Shown piece after piece: positions 28,188-35,334 of a stretch of DNA of 64,000 nucleotides. The stretch is from Flavobacteriales bacterium UBA7666 (GTDB lineage Bacteria > Bacteroidota > Bacteroidia > Flavobacteriales_D > Crocinitomicaceae). Position 1 is the first letter of the stretch, and each line of letters begins with the position of its first letter. The stretch covers positions 348,634 to 412,633 of the forward strand of contig DLHO01000025.1 in NCBI GenBank assembly GCA_002483265.1. The letters are read 5' to 3'. The notes below the pieces were generated by a model. That model did not search any database. It was not told the origin of the DNA and worked only from the letters and a program-made list of their open reading frames with translations. The position numbers were made by a program, and so were the translations under genes.

Positions 28188-29167
28188 TATTAAAAAAAAT
28201 TCGGTTTTGGCGTATTTTACTGATCCTTCTTTTGGGATTCGGAGGGGTAGCTTTATATTTCATACTGAACAGGCAAAAAATGCTGAATCTACTCGTTCCT
28301 GAAGTAACTGAAATAACATTGATAAAGGCAGACCTCCATCAGGATACTGCTTTTATCGAAGTGAATACGATTGTGGTCAATAAAGCCCCATATGAAATGA
28401 ATATCGACAGTATTATTTGCGATTTATCTCTCGGGGGAACCAAATTGATTTCAATCAGTCAATATGTAGGTTTGCGTCAACAAAGCGGTGATTCGGATTC
28501 GGTGCAGTTTGCAGTAAAAATTCCGATAAGTCATACCAGAGACAAGATCAAGAGTTTGCAAAGTCAGGATTCAACGGGAATTACCATCGAAGCAGCAATT
28601 GTTTACTCCGGTCTTAAAGTGCCTTTTATTACGAGTAAAAAAATCGAAGTTCCTGTTCCACCAAGATTTAAGCTTTTAAAAACTGAAAATCTCGAAGTGA
28701 AGTTATTTAAGAAGAAAGTCACAGCAGACTTTTTTCTGGAGCTTATCAATGAAGGAAAGAATCTGTCATTGGATGTTCATGATATCCAGTACAAGTTAAC
28801 AGTTGGCGATGATTTTACAACGAAGGGAAAATACAGGGATATTTCTCTCAGACCACAATCATCTCAAATCCTGAAATTTCCTGCAAATGTTAATTTACTT
28901 CAGCCTGGGAAAACCATTATGAAAATAATACGGGATGAAGATCGCTTGCCATTTCGGGTGATGCTTAGTGGTTATATGGACGTGGGTAAGATGAAACGCA
29001 TTCCCGTTGTGATCTTTGCTTCAGGTAAACTTGAAATAGTGAACGAGGTAAAAAACAAGGCAAAGAAGAAATTGAAAAGAGAGCAGAAAAAAGAGAAACG
29101 CCAGGATAAACGGGACGACCGAAAAGAGGCGAGGGAGGAAAAAAGAGAAGAGCGGAAGAAGGAATAA
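28184..29167 (+). CDS. LEA type 2-like membrane-anchored protein
   Basis: 327 residues. One N-terminal membrane segment (about 10-30) is followed by two LEA14/WHy-like beta-sandwich modules (about 38-150: IKADLHQDTAFIEVNTIVVNKAPYEMNIDSI; about 165-290: EVKLFKKKVTADFFLELINEGK). The final 40 residues are an extreme K/R/E tail (KREQKKEKRQDKRDDRKEAREEKREERKKE). The WHy fold occurs in stress and cell-envelope proteins; no activity is assigned. Its start overlaps the AsmA-like gene, and both proteins share the same kind of basic tail, so they probably work as a pair. Confidence 0.75.
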   Translation: MILKKIRFWRILLILLLGFGGVALYFILNRQKMLNLLVPEVTEITLIKADLHQDTAFIEVNTIVVNKAPYEMNIDSIICDLSLGGTKLISISQYVGLRQQSGDSDSVQFAVKIPISHTRDKIKSLQSQDSTGITIEAAIVYSGLKVPFITSKKIEVPVPPRFKLLKTENLEVKLFKKKVTADFFLELINEGKNLSLDVHDIQYKLTVGDDFTTKGKYRDISLRPQSSQILKFPANVNLLQPGKTIMKIIRDEDRLPFRVMLSGYMDVGKMKRIPVVIFASGKLEIVNEVKNKAKKKLKREQKKEKRQDKRDDRKEAREEKREERKKE

Positions 29168-29179
29168 ATAAAATTTTTC

Positions 29180-29247
29180 CTTGTGTGCTTCGTGTTCTTA
29201 GTGGTTTAATGAACCACGAGGGGCACGAAGTGCACGAGAAGTTTTTT
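29180..29247. terminator. GU-rich hairpin terminator with T-run
   Basis: Bases 29180-29207 pair with 29211-29238 (core CTTCGTG...TTAGTGGTTT against AACCACGAG...CACGAAG); most mismatches are transitions that would be G-U pairs in RNA. TTTTTTT follows at 29241-29247. It lies between the stop codons of two convergent genes. Confidence 0.7.
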
Positions 29248-29265
29248 TGCACTTTTCAACGGAGT

Positions 29266-29784
29266 CTACCAAACAAATGCCTCTTCATGAAACCAATTAT
29301 CCTGAACCCGGAGTGTTTGTTCAATCACATCGCGTGCGCATCCTTTTCCACCAAAATAAGGAGATTGATAATGTGAAATATGTTTTATTTCGATAGCTGC
29401 ATCCTGTGGACAAGCGGCCATTCCAACCAGCTGCATGACTTGATAATCGGGAAGATCATCCCCCATATAAAGTACTTCCTGGTCTTTGAATCCGTGTTTT
29501 TCCTTTAATTGCTGGTAAATCTGTACTTTATGAGACGAACGTAAATGTACTTCCGTAACCCCCAAATGGATTAAACTTGTTTTCACATCTTCCGAATTTC
29601 CTCCGGTAATAACAAATACTTTATATCCTTTTTTTACGGCATACTGAATCGCATAACCGTCTTTTGAATTCAGTCCGCGTAAAAGTTCTCCGTGATATGG
29701 ATAAACAGTTCCGTCTGTTAAAACACCATCAATATCAAAGATAAACGTAGAAATATCATTTAAGCGCTCCTTGTAGCTAATCAT
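29266..29784 (-). CDS. kdsC: KdsC-like HAD phosphatase (KDO-8-phosphate phosphatase)
   Basis: 172 residues, the usual size of KdsC. HAD motif I is FDIDGVLTDG (Asp17 nucleophile, Asp19 acid/base), motif II is VFVITGG (Thr60), and motif IV is YMGDDLPDYQVM (Asp109, Asp110). The enzyme hydrolyses 3-deoxy-D-manno-octulosonate 8-phosphate to KDO in lipopolysaccharide synthesis. It is one base downstream of the DUF2520 gene, a pairing common in Bacteroidota, so both are read as one operon on the minus strand. A related sugar-phosphate substrate remains possible. Confidence 0.9.
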   Translation of the reverse strand: MISYKERLNDISTFIFDIDGVLTDGTVYPYHGELLRGLNSKDGYAIQYAVKKGYKVFVITGGNSEDVKTSLIHLGVTEVHLRSSHKVQIYQQLKEKHGFKDQEVLYMGDDLPDYQVMQLVGMAACPQDAAIEIKHISHYQSPYFGGKGCARDVIEQTLRVQDNWFHEEAFVW

Positions 29785-29785
29785 C

Positions 29786-30547
29786 TTATTTGTGGTGTTT
29801 GATAATACTCTTGGTTAATGTTTGATAGATGTTTTTCTGATCCGGATCTAATAATTCCAAATGCTTTTTTATCGTACTCTGATCATTGCGTACTGCCGGA
29901 CCGGTTAAAATATCGTGTGGATTATTCGTTTGAATTTTCTCCATTGTTTGATTGATCAAGGGTTTCAACCAATCAAATTCAATTTGATGTTCTTCGCAAT
30001 AATGAGCGGCCAAATCAATAATGTGATTCGTAAAATTATTGGCAAATACTGCCGCCACGTGTAAATACTGACGTTTGTCTTCTGATAGTTCAATTGCATT
30101 TCCACTAAACTCTTTGGCAAGTTTCATCAGGAAAGCATTGAATTTTGAGTCCTTAGCCTCAATAAAAAGAGGCAAACCTTGCCAGTGAATACTTTGATCC
30201 GCTTTAAAGCTTTGCAAAGGATAGAATGTTCCTACGGGATATTTTGTTTGAAGGTGATTTAAGTTCACTGTTCCGGAAACAGAAACCACAGGAGCATATT
30301 TCGAAACGAGTTGAATCATATCAATCATCGTGTTGTCATTCACTGTGCAAAACACGATGTCAAAGTCAATAAATTCCTTGAAATCATTGGTGAATTGAAC
30401 ATCCCTCACATTCAATGAAGCAGGTAAATTGTTTCCTGAACGAGAATAAACAGTCAAATGAGTATGTCCTAATTCGATCAGTCGCTGGAGAAAATGAAAT
30501 CCTACATTTCCCATTCCTACAATTCCAATTTTTAATTTCTGGCTCAT
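29786..30547 (-). CDS. Rossmann/DUF2520 domain protein
   Basis: 253 residues. The N-terminal dinucleotide-binding fold starts with KIGIVGMGNVGFHFLQRL; then come a middle segment with VVSVSGTVNL and YPLQSFKAD and a C-terminal all-helical DUF2520 domain (HVAAVFANNFTNHII, ILTGPAVRNDQSTI). It resembles NADP-dependent pyrroline-5-carboxylate reductase/ketopantoate reductase-like oxidoreductases, but the substrate is unknown. It is the first gene before kdsC. A TAnnTTTG element ends only 4 bases before the ATG, suggesting a leaderless message. Confidence 0.88.
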   Translation of the reverse strand: MSQKLKIGIVGMGNVGFHFLQRLIELGHTHLTVYSRSGNNLPASLNVRDVQFTNDFKEFIDFDIVFCTVNDNTMIDMIQLVSKYAPVVSVSGTVNLNHLQTKYPVGTFYPLQSFKADQSIHWQGLPLFIEAKDSKFNAFLMKLAKEFSGNAIELSEDKRQYLHVAAVFANNFTNHIIDLAAHYCEEHQIEFDWLKPLINQTMEKIQTNNPHDILTGPAVRNDQSTIKKHLELLDPDQKNIYQTLTKSIIKHHK

Positions 30548-30551
30548 GTTC

Positions 30552-30559
30552 CAAAGTTA
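30552..30559 (-). promoter_or_regulatory. -7 element (TAACTTTG) at the DUF2520 start codon
   Basis: Read on the minus strand, TAACTTTG fits TAnnTTTG. It ends 4 bases before the ATG at 30547, so the predicted first transcribed base is at or one base before the start codon. Confidence 0.55.
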
Positions 30560-30580
30560 AAATTATTCATGATTTGATTA

Positions 30581-30715
30581 ACCACATAGCTACATAGGTC
30601 ACATAGTTTTTTGATTCAAATAAGATTAATCCAATGAATCCATATTTTAAAGACTTTAGAATGAAACATACTATTCAGTAATTTTTGATCTATGTTTTCT
30701 ATGTATCTATGTGGT
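30581..30715. repeat. Inverted pair of the CTATGT-family repeat
   Basis: A 26-base unit at 30690-30715 (ending CTATGTATCTATGTGGT) has an inverted copy at 30581-30606 (ACCACATAGCTACATAGG...) matching at 22 of 26 positions, separated by 83 bp. The same unit occurs near 16312-16337. It fills the region between the start of the DUF2520 gene and the 3' end of secA, and could form a large hairpin terminating secA transcription. Confidence 0.7.
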
Positions 30716-30750
30716 AAAAAAAAGGCGACTCTTTCGAACCGCCTTATCTC

Positions 30751-33700
30751 TTATTTTCCGTGACACTGTTTGTATTTCTTTCCGCTTCCACAAGGACAAG
30801 GATCATTTCGACCTATTTTAGGCTCTGTTGAAACGATCGGTTGTTGTTTCTCGCGTTGCGGTGCTGAATTGCGCATGGCTTCATCATATCCTTCACTTCC
30901 GCTGAAACGAGGCATTTCAGTACTGGATGACGTTGATTCGATTTGCGCTTTTTCATAGTTGTTTTGAGCAACTTCTTTGTTGGTTGTTTTAATGTCATCC
31001 AACTGATCTCTTGGAACGTCTGCTTTCACTAAGAATTCAACAGTTTCATTACTCAAACGTGCGTTCATTGCTTTGAACAATTCAAACGACTCCAATTTGT
31101 AGATTAGCAATGGATCTTTTTGTTCGTAAACCGCTTGCTGAACCGAAGTACGCAAATCATCCATTTCACGTAAGTGTTCTTTCCACTCGTTGTCGATCAT
31201 TCCCAACACAATGTTGCGTTCCAATGCACTCGGTACAGATGCTCCGTTTGATTCGTAAGCTTCTTTTAGGCTCACAACCAAAGGCATTGTTTTTACACCA
31301 TCTGTAATAATGAATTGGATATTTTGATATTGAGACATGGTCTCGAAAACATGCTTGATCTGAGGCATGGAAATTTCTGCCAAACGCTTATTCTTATCGT
31401 TGTAATATTCCATTACTCCATCATACAAGTCATTTACCAAATCATCGTATTTTGCAGATTTGAATTGTTCCTCAGAAACAGGAGAATCCATTCCAACAAT
31501 GCGTATCATGTCCAGATTGAAGTTTTCGTAAGAACCACCATGCTGATGAGCAGTTACCAATCCTTCAATTACATCGTAGAACATATTTGAAACGTCTACT
31601 CCTAAGCGGTCTCCAAATAGTGCATTGTGACGTTTTTTATAAATTGCTTTACGTTGTGCATTCATTACGTCATCGTATTCCAATAAACGTTTACGAACAC
31701 CAAAGTTGTTTTCCTCTACTTTCTTCTGAGCACGCTCAATGGATTTAGAAACCATTCCGTGTTGAATAACTTCACCTTCTTTCAATCCAAGACGGTCCAT
31801 GATTTTTGCAATACGCTCAGAACCAAATTTACGCATCAAATCATCTTCCAAAGAAACGAAGAAACTAGATGTACCCGGATCTCCCTGACGACCAGAACGA
31901 CCACGTAACTGTCTGTCTACACGACGTGAATCATGTCGTTCCGTACCAATGATTGCCAAACCTCCGGCCTCTTTCACACCTTCACCTAATTTGATATCGG
32001 TACCACGACCAGCCATGTTTGTTGCAATCGTTACAGCTCCTGCTTTACCGGCATTTGCTACAATTTCAGCTTCTTTTTGGTGATATTTGGCATTCAATAC
32101 CTGATGAGGAATATTACGCATTTTCAACATACGGCTCAATAACTCAGAGATCTCAACAGTTGTTGTACCAACCAATACAGGTCTTCCGGCCTCAACCAAT
32201 TTGTTTACTTCGTCAATTACTGCAGCATATTTTTCACGTGCAGTTTTGAAAACCATATCGTTGTCATCCTTACGTGTAATCGGACGATTGGTAGGAACTA
32301 CCACCACATCCAATTTGTAAATATCCCAGAATTCTTTAGCTTCTGTTTCAGCAGTACCCGTCATACCCGCCAACTTGTGGTACATACGGAAGTAATTCTG
32401 AAGAGTAACAGTTGCGTATGTTTGTGTAGCTGCTTCTACGGTTACATTTTCTTTTGCTTCAATCGCTTGGTGTAATCCGTCAGAATAACGACGACCCTCC
32501 ATGATACGACCTGTTTGCTCATCAACGATCTTGATCTTATTTTCCATGATGACATATTCCACCTCTTTTTCAAAAAGGGTATATGCTTTCAATAATTGGG
32601 AAACAGAGTGAATGCGCTCCGATTTAATAGTATAATCACGAATCAACACTTCTTTTTGACTTGCAAAATCTTCTTTTTCCAGATTTTGTTTTTGCAAACG
32701 CGTAATCTCCGTTGAAATATCCGGCATTACAAAGAAGTTACGATCCTCGTTTCCTGAAATCAAGTCGATTCCTTTTTCCGTTAATTCAACCGTATTTTGT
32801 TTCTCATCAATGACGAAGAACAATTCTACGTCGATCTTCTTCATTTGCTTTCCTTGCTCAGCCATGTATTGATTCTCTACTTTTTGCAAGTGAGATTTAA
32901 TACCCGGTTCTGATAGGAATTTATGTAGAGCTTTGTTTTTTGGTAAACCGCGGTGAGCACGCAATAACGCAACTCCTCCTTGTTCCAATGCTGTTTTTTG
33001 ATCAAGTCCTTCAACAGTTCCTCCATTAATGACAGTCAGCAATTTCTTAGCGTCAGCCAAAGCCTGATTTACATATTTACGTTGTTCTTCAACAATCAAT
33101 TCAACACGTGGTTTCAATTCGTAGAATTCGTGTTGATCTCCTTTTGGTGTTGGACCTGAAATGATCAATGGAGTACGTGCATCATCAATCAATACTGAAT
33201 CGACCTCATCGACAATTGCAAAGTGGTGTTTTCGTTGAACCAAATCTTCCACAGCACTTGCCATGTTATCACGCAAGTAGTCGAAACCAAATTCGTTGTT
33301 CGTTCCGAAAGTAATATCCGCCATGTAAGCTTCTCTGCGAGATTCTGAGTTTGGCTGGTGTTTGTCAATACAATCTACCGTTAAACCGTGGAATTGGTAT
33401 AAAGGTCCCATCCATTCAGAGTCACGTTTTGCCAGGTAGTCATTCACCGTTACCACATGAACTCCTTTTCCTGATAAGGCATTTAAGTAAACAGGAAGCG
33501 TTGCAACCAATGTTTTACCTTCACCCGTTTGCATCTCAGCGATATTTCCTCTGTGCAATACGGCTCCACCCATTAGCTGAACATCGTAATGAACCATTAC
33601 CCATTCAACTGCAGCTCCGGCAGCAGTCCATTTGTTACTCCAAATTGCTTGATCACCTTCAATGGTGATTCCATCTTTTTTGGTAGCAAGTGTTTTATCT

Positions 33701-34104
33701 AATTCTGTTGCTGTTACAGTCAACTGACCATTTACAGCCCAGCGTCTTGCAGTTTCTTTTACTACAGCAAATGCTTCAGGTAGGATTTCCTCCAATACCT
33801 TTTCAATGATCACATTTACTTCTTTTTCCTTTGCATCGATGCTTTCATAGATCGCTTCTTTTTGATGCAAGGGCATATTAATATCATTTGCTTTATGAGT
33901 TAAGTCCGCAACTTCTGCTTCCAAACCTGCAATAGCATCCTGAACTTTTTGTTTGAACTTAGCTGTTCTACCACGTAATGCATCGTCAGAATCGGTTTGC
34001 ACACTAGCGTATATGTCAGCAACTTGCTGAATAACAGGTTGATATTTTTTCTGGTCAGTAGCTGACTTATCGCCTAAGATTTTCTTTAAAATTCCTCCTA
34101 ACAT
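30751..34104 (-). CDS. secA: Preprotein translocase ATPase SecA
   Basis: 1,117 residues, the length typical of Bacteroidota SecA (about 1,050-1,120). Walker A is MQTGEGKTLVATLP, Walker B is IVDEVDSVLIDDARTPLIISG, and the second ATPase half has ATNMAGRGTDIKLG and DRQLRGRSGRQGDPG. The C-terminal SEC-C zinc motif is intact (DPCPCGSGKKYKQCHGK). SecA drives secretory proteins through SecYEG and thus feeds the many Sec-dependent T9SS cargoes here. It is monocistronic, divergent from the small lipoprotein array. A TATTTTTG element lies 22 bp upstream. Confidence 0.98.
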   Translation of the reverse strand: MLGGILKKILGDKSATDQKKYQPVIQQVADIYASVQTDSDDALRGRTAKFKQKVQDAIAGLEAEVADLTHKANDINMPLHQKEAIYESIDAKEKEVNVIIEKVLEEILPEAFAVVKETARRWAVNGQLTVTATELDKTLATKKDGITIEGDQAIWSNKWTAAGAAVEWVMVHYDVQLMGGAVLHRGNIAEMQTGEGKTLVATLPVYLNALSGKGVHVVTVNDYLAKRDSEWMGPLYQFHGLTVDCIDKHQPNSESRREAYMADITFGTNNEFGFDYLRDNMASAVEDLVQRKHHFAIVDEVDSVLIDDARTPLIISGPTPKGDQHEFYELKPRVELIVEEQRKYVNQALADAKKLLTVINGGTVEGLDQKTALEQGGVALLRAHRGLPKNKALHKFLSEPGIKSHLQKVENQYMAEQGKQMKKIDVELFFVIDEKQNTVELTEKGIDLISGNEDRNFFVMPDISTEITRLQKQNLEKEDFASQKEVLIRDYTIKSERIHSVSQLLKAYTLFEKEVEYVIMENKIKIVDEQTGRIMEGRRYSDGLHQAIEAKENVTVEAATQTYATVTLQNYFRMYHKLAGMTGTAETEAKEFWDIYKLDVVVVPTNRPITRKDDNDMVFKTAREKYAAVIDEVNKLVEAGRPVLVGTTTVEISELLSRMLKMRNIPHQVLNAKYHQKEAEIVANAGKAGAVTIATNMAGRGTDIKLGEGVKEAGGLAIIGTERHDSRRVDRQLRGRSGRQGDPGTSSFFVSLEDDLMRKFGSERIAKIMDRLGLKEGEVIQHGMVSKSIERAQKKVEENNFGVRKRLLEYDDVMNAQRKAIYKKRHNALFGDRLGVDVSNMFYDVIEGLVTAHQHGGSYENFNLDMIRIVGMDSPVSEEQFKSAKYDDLVNDLYDGVMEYYNDKNKRLAEISMPQIKHVFETMSQYQNIQFIITDGVKTMPLVVSLKEAYESNGASVPSALERNIVLGMIDNEWKEHLREMDDLRTSVQQAVYEQKDPLLIYKLESFELFKAMNARLSNETVEFLVKADVPRDQLDDIKTTNKEVAQNNYEKAQIESTSSSTEMPRFSGSEGYDEAMRNSAPQREKQQPIVSTEPKIGRNDPCPCGSGKKYKQCHGK

Positions 34105-34126
34105 GGTGTTTATTATAAATCGAAGC

Positions 34127-34134
34127 CAAAAATA
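34127..34134 (-). promoter_or_regulatory. -7 element (TATTTTTG) for secA
   Basis: On the minus strand TATTTTTG matches TAnnTTTG and predicts a transcription start about 19 bases before the secA ATG. The rest of the 251-bp gap to the lipoprotein genes includes an 8-bp inverted repeat, AACTGACA (34201-34208) and TGTCAGTT (34232-34239), of unknown meaning. Confidence 0.55.
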
Positions 34135-34355
34135 ATGAAATTCCCGATGCTTCTTAGATTAATGCTTGCTCTCTGTCATAAATTATTCCAAAATTAGTTA
34201 AACTGACAGATTGTCGGAAACGTACAAAAAATGTCAGTTAAACACGTTTATTAAAAGGATGTAAAACTACCTTGTGAACGAATCAGTATAAAACTTTTGG
34301 TAGATCATTCGGTAATACATATTTTCACGCAAAATTTAATTACCTATATTTTTCT

Positions 34356-34595
34356 ATGAAAAAACTAATTCTTGCTCTTCCGGTTCTTGCGATAGTTCTG
34401 GTTTCATGTAAAAAAGACTATTCTTGTTCTTGCACAGACACAGATGTTGATAATGGTACAACAGAAGTGACAATGTACAACTACAAGGTTGAGGGCGCTA
34501 CAAAAAAACAAGCTCAGGTAGCGTGTAATGAGGCAACTGTTACTTATATTGACGGCGCTGATTCGTACAAAACAAAATGTGACTTAAGTAAATAA
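34356..34595 (+). CDS. Tiny lipoprotein, copy 1 of tandem family
   Basis: 79 residues. MKKLILALPVLAIVLVSCKKDYSC: a lipoprotein signal ending at Cys18, followed by the family signature CKKDYSCxC. Conserved cysteines after the lipid site are 24, 26, the Cys of QVACNEAT and the Cys of TKCDLSK. It shares the layout of the next two genes and about half of the residues, but lacks their 10-residue aromatic/acidic insert; its DTDVDNGTTE is a degenerate version. Gap to copy 2 is 26 bp. Function unknown; a small extracytoplasmic domain probably held by disulfides. Confidence 0.8.
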   Translation: MKKLILALPVLAIVLVSCKKDYSCSCTDTDVDNGTTEVTMYNYKVEGATKKQAQVACNEATVTYIDGADSYKTKCDLSK

Positions 34596-34621
34596 TCATC
34601 AAATCATTAAATCTGAAAATT

Positions 34622-34891
34622 ATGAAAAAATTAGTGGTTGCTGTCGCATTGATCAGCTTGGCATTGGTTTCCTGCAAAAAAGATTACTCCTGCACATGTA
34701 ATACTACAGGAGTGAATTATTACGATTCTAATTCAGATGGTCAGGAAGAAGCTCATCCTTATGGATATACCTACAATATTAAAATTGAGGATGCAAATAA
34801 AACACAGGCTGTTGCTGCATGTAATGAAGCAACGATCAAAGGACAAGATGGTCAGGACACTGACGAATCAAGCTGCAAATTATCTAAATAA
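34622..34891 (+). CDS. Tiny lipoprotein, copy 2 of tandem family
   Basis: 89 residues: lipoprotein signal to Cys18, then CKKDYSCTCNTTG. It contains NYYDSNSDGQEEAH, where DSNSDGQEE resembles the first positions of a DxDxDG calcium-binding loop. Cys at 18, 24, 26, 67 and 85 are in the same places as in copy 3. The shared tail is QAVAACNEATIKGQDGQDT...CKLSK. It is 22 bp from copy 3 and presumably in one transcript with both neighbours. Very close to copy 3 at protein level, so it arose by recent tandem duplication. Confidence 0.82.
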   Translation: MKKLVVAVALISLALVSCKKDYSCTCNTTGVNYYDSNSDGQEEAHPYGYTYNIKIEDANKTQAVAACNEATIKGQDGQDTDESSCKLSK

Positions 34892-34913
34892 CCCACCAAA
34901 TAATTTTAACAGT

Positions 34914-35183
34914 ATGAAAAAATCAATCATTGCTATTGCGCTAGTTGGAATGGCTTTAGTTTCCTGTAAAAAGGATTATTCATGTACTTGTAACGAATCG
35001 GGAGTAAATTATTACGATACTGATTTCGATGGTGTGGATGAAGCTCATTCCTATGCAAATACATCTAATTTTAAGGTGGAAGGTGCAACAAAGACACAAG
35101 CAATAGCAGCGTGTAATGAAGCAACGATCAAAGAACAGGATGGTTTAGATACTTACGAATACAAGTGTAATCTTTCTAAATAA
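34914..35183 (+). CDS. Tiny lipoprotein, copy 3 of tandem family
   Basis: 89 residues from the ATG at 34914 (MKKSIIAIALVGMALVSC); a longer open frame reaching back to 34737 overlaps copy 2 in another frame and is rejected. Same structure as copy 2: CKKDYSCTC, NYYDTDFDGVDEAH with a DxDxDG-like loop (DTDFDGVDE), QAIAACNEATIKEQDGLDT, and a C-terminal CNLSK. Cys at 18, 24, 26, 67 and 85 are conserved. A strong hairpin terminator follows 20 bp later, ending the three-gene unit. Confidence 0.82.
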   Translation: MKKSIIAIALVGMALVSCKKDYSCTCNESGVNYYDTDFDGVDEAHSYANTSNFKVEGATKTQAIAACNEATIKEQDGLDTYEYKCNLSK

Positions 35184-35203
35184 AAAGAAGAAAATCTATT
35201 CTG

Positions 35204-35243
35204 ATGCCGGTACTGTCTTTTTGACGAACCGGCATTTTTTTTA
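35204..35243 (+). terminator. Rho-independent terminator of the lipoprotein array
   Basis: Stem ATGCCGGT (35204-35211) / ACCGGCAT (35228-35235), 16-base loop, then a run of T residues. It separates the tandem lipoproteins from guaA. Confidence 0.85.
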
Positions 35244-35322
35244 TTCTGATCCTGGCATTTCAAACCTTAAAAATCAATTGCTGAATTCTAATTTCTTCAT
35301 TCTGCATTTGCGGTAAAATATG

Positions 35323-35330
35323 TATCTTTG
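35323..35330 (+). promoter_or_regulatory. -7 element (TATCTTTG) at the guaA start
   Basis: TATCTTTG matches TAnnTTTG exactly and ends 4 bases before the ATG at 35335. The element overlaps the first codons of a longer upstream reading (ATG at 35320), so that earlier ATG is very unlikely to be used. Confidence 0.65.
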
Positions 35331-35334
35331 CGCC

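Noticed and set aside
34737..34913. 59-residue extension of lipoprotein copy 3
   Set aside because: It overlaps lipoprotein copy 2 in a different frame; the lipobox signal begins at 34914.
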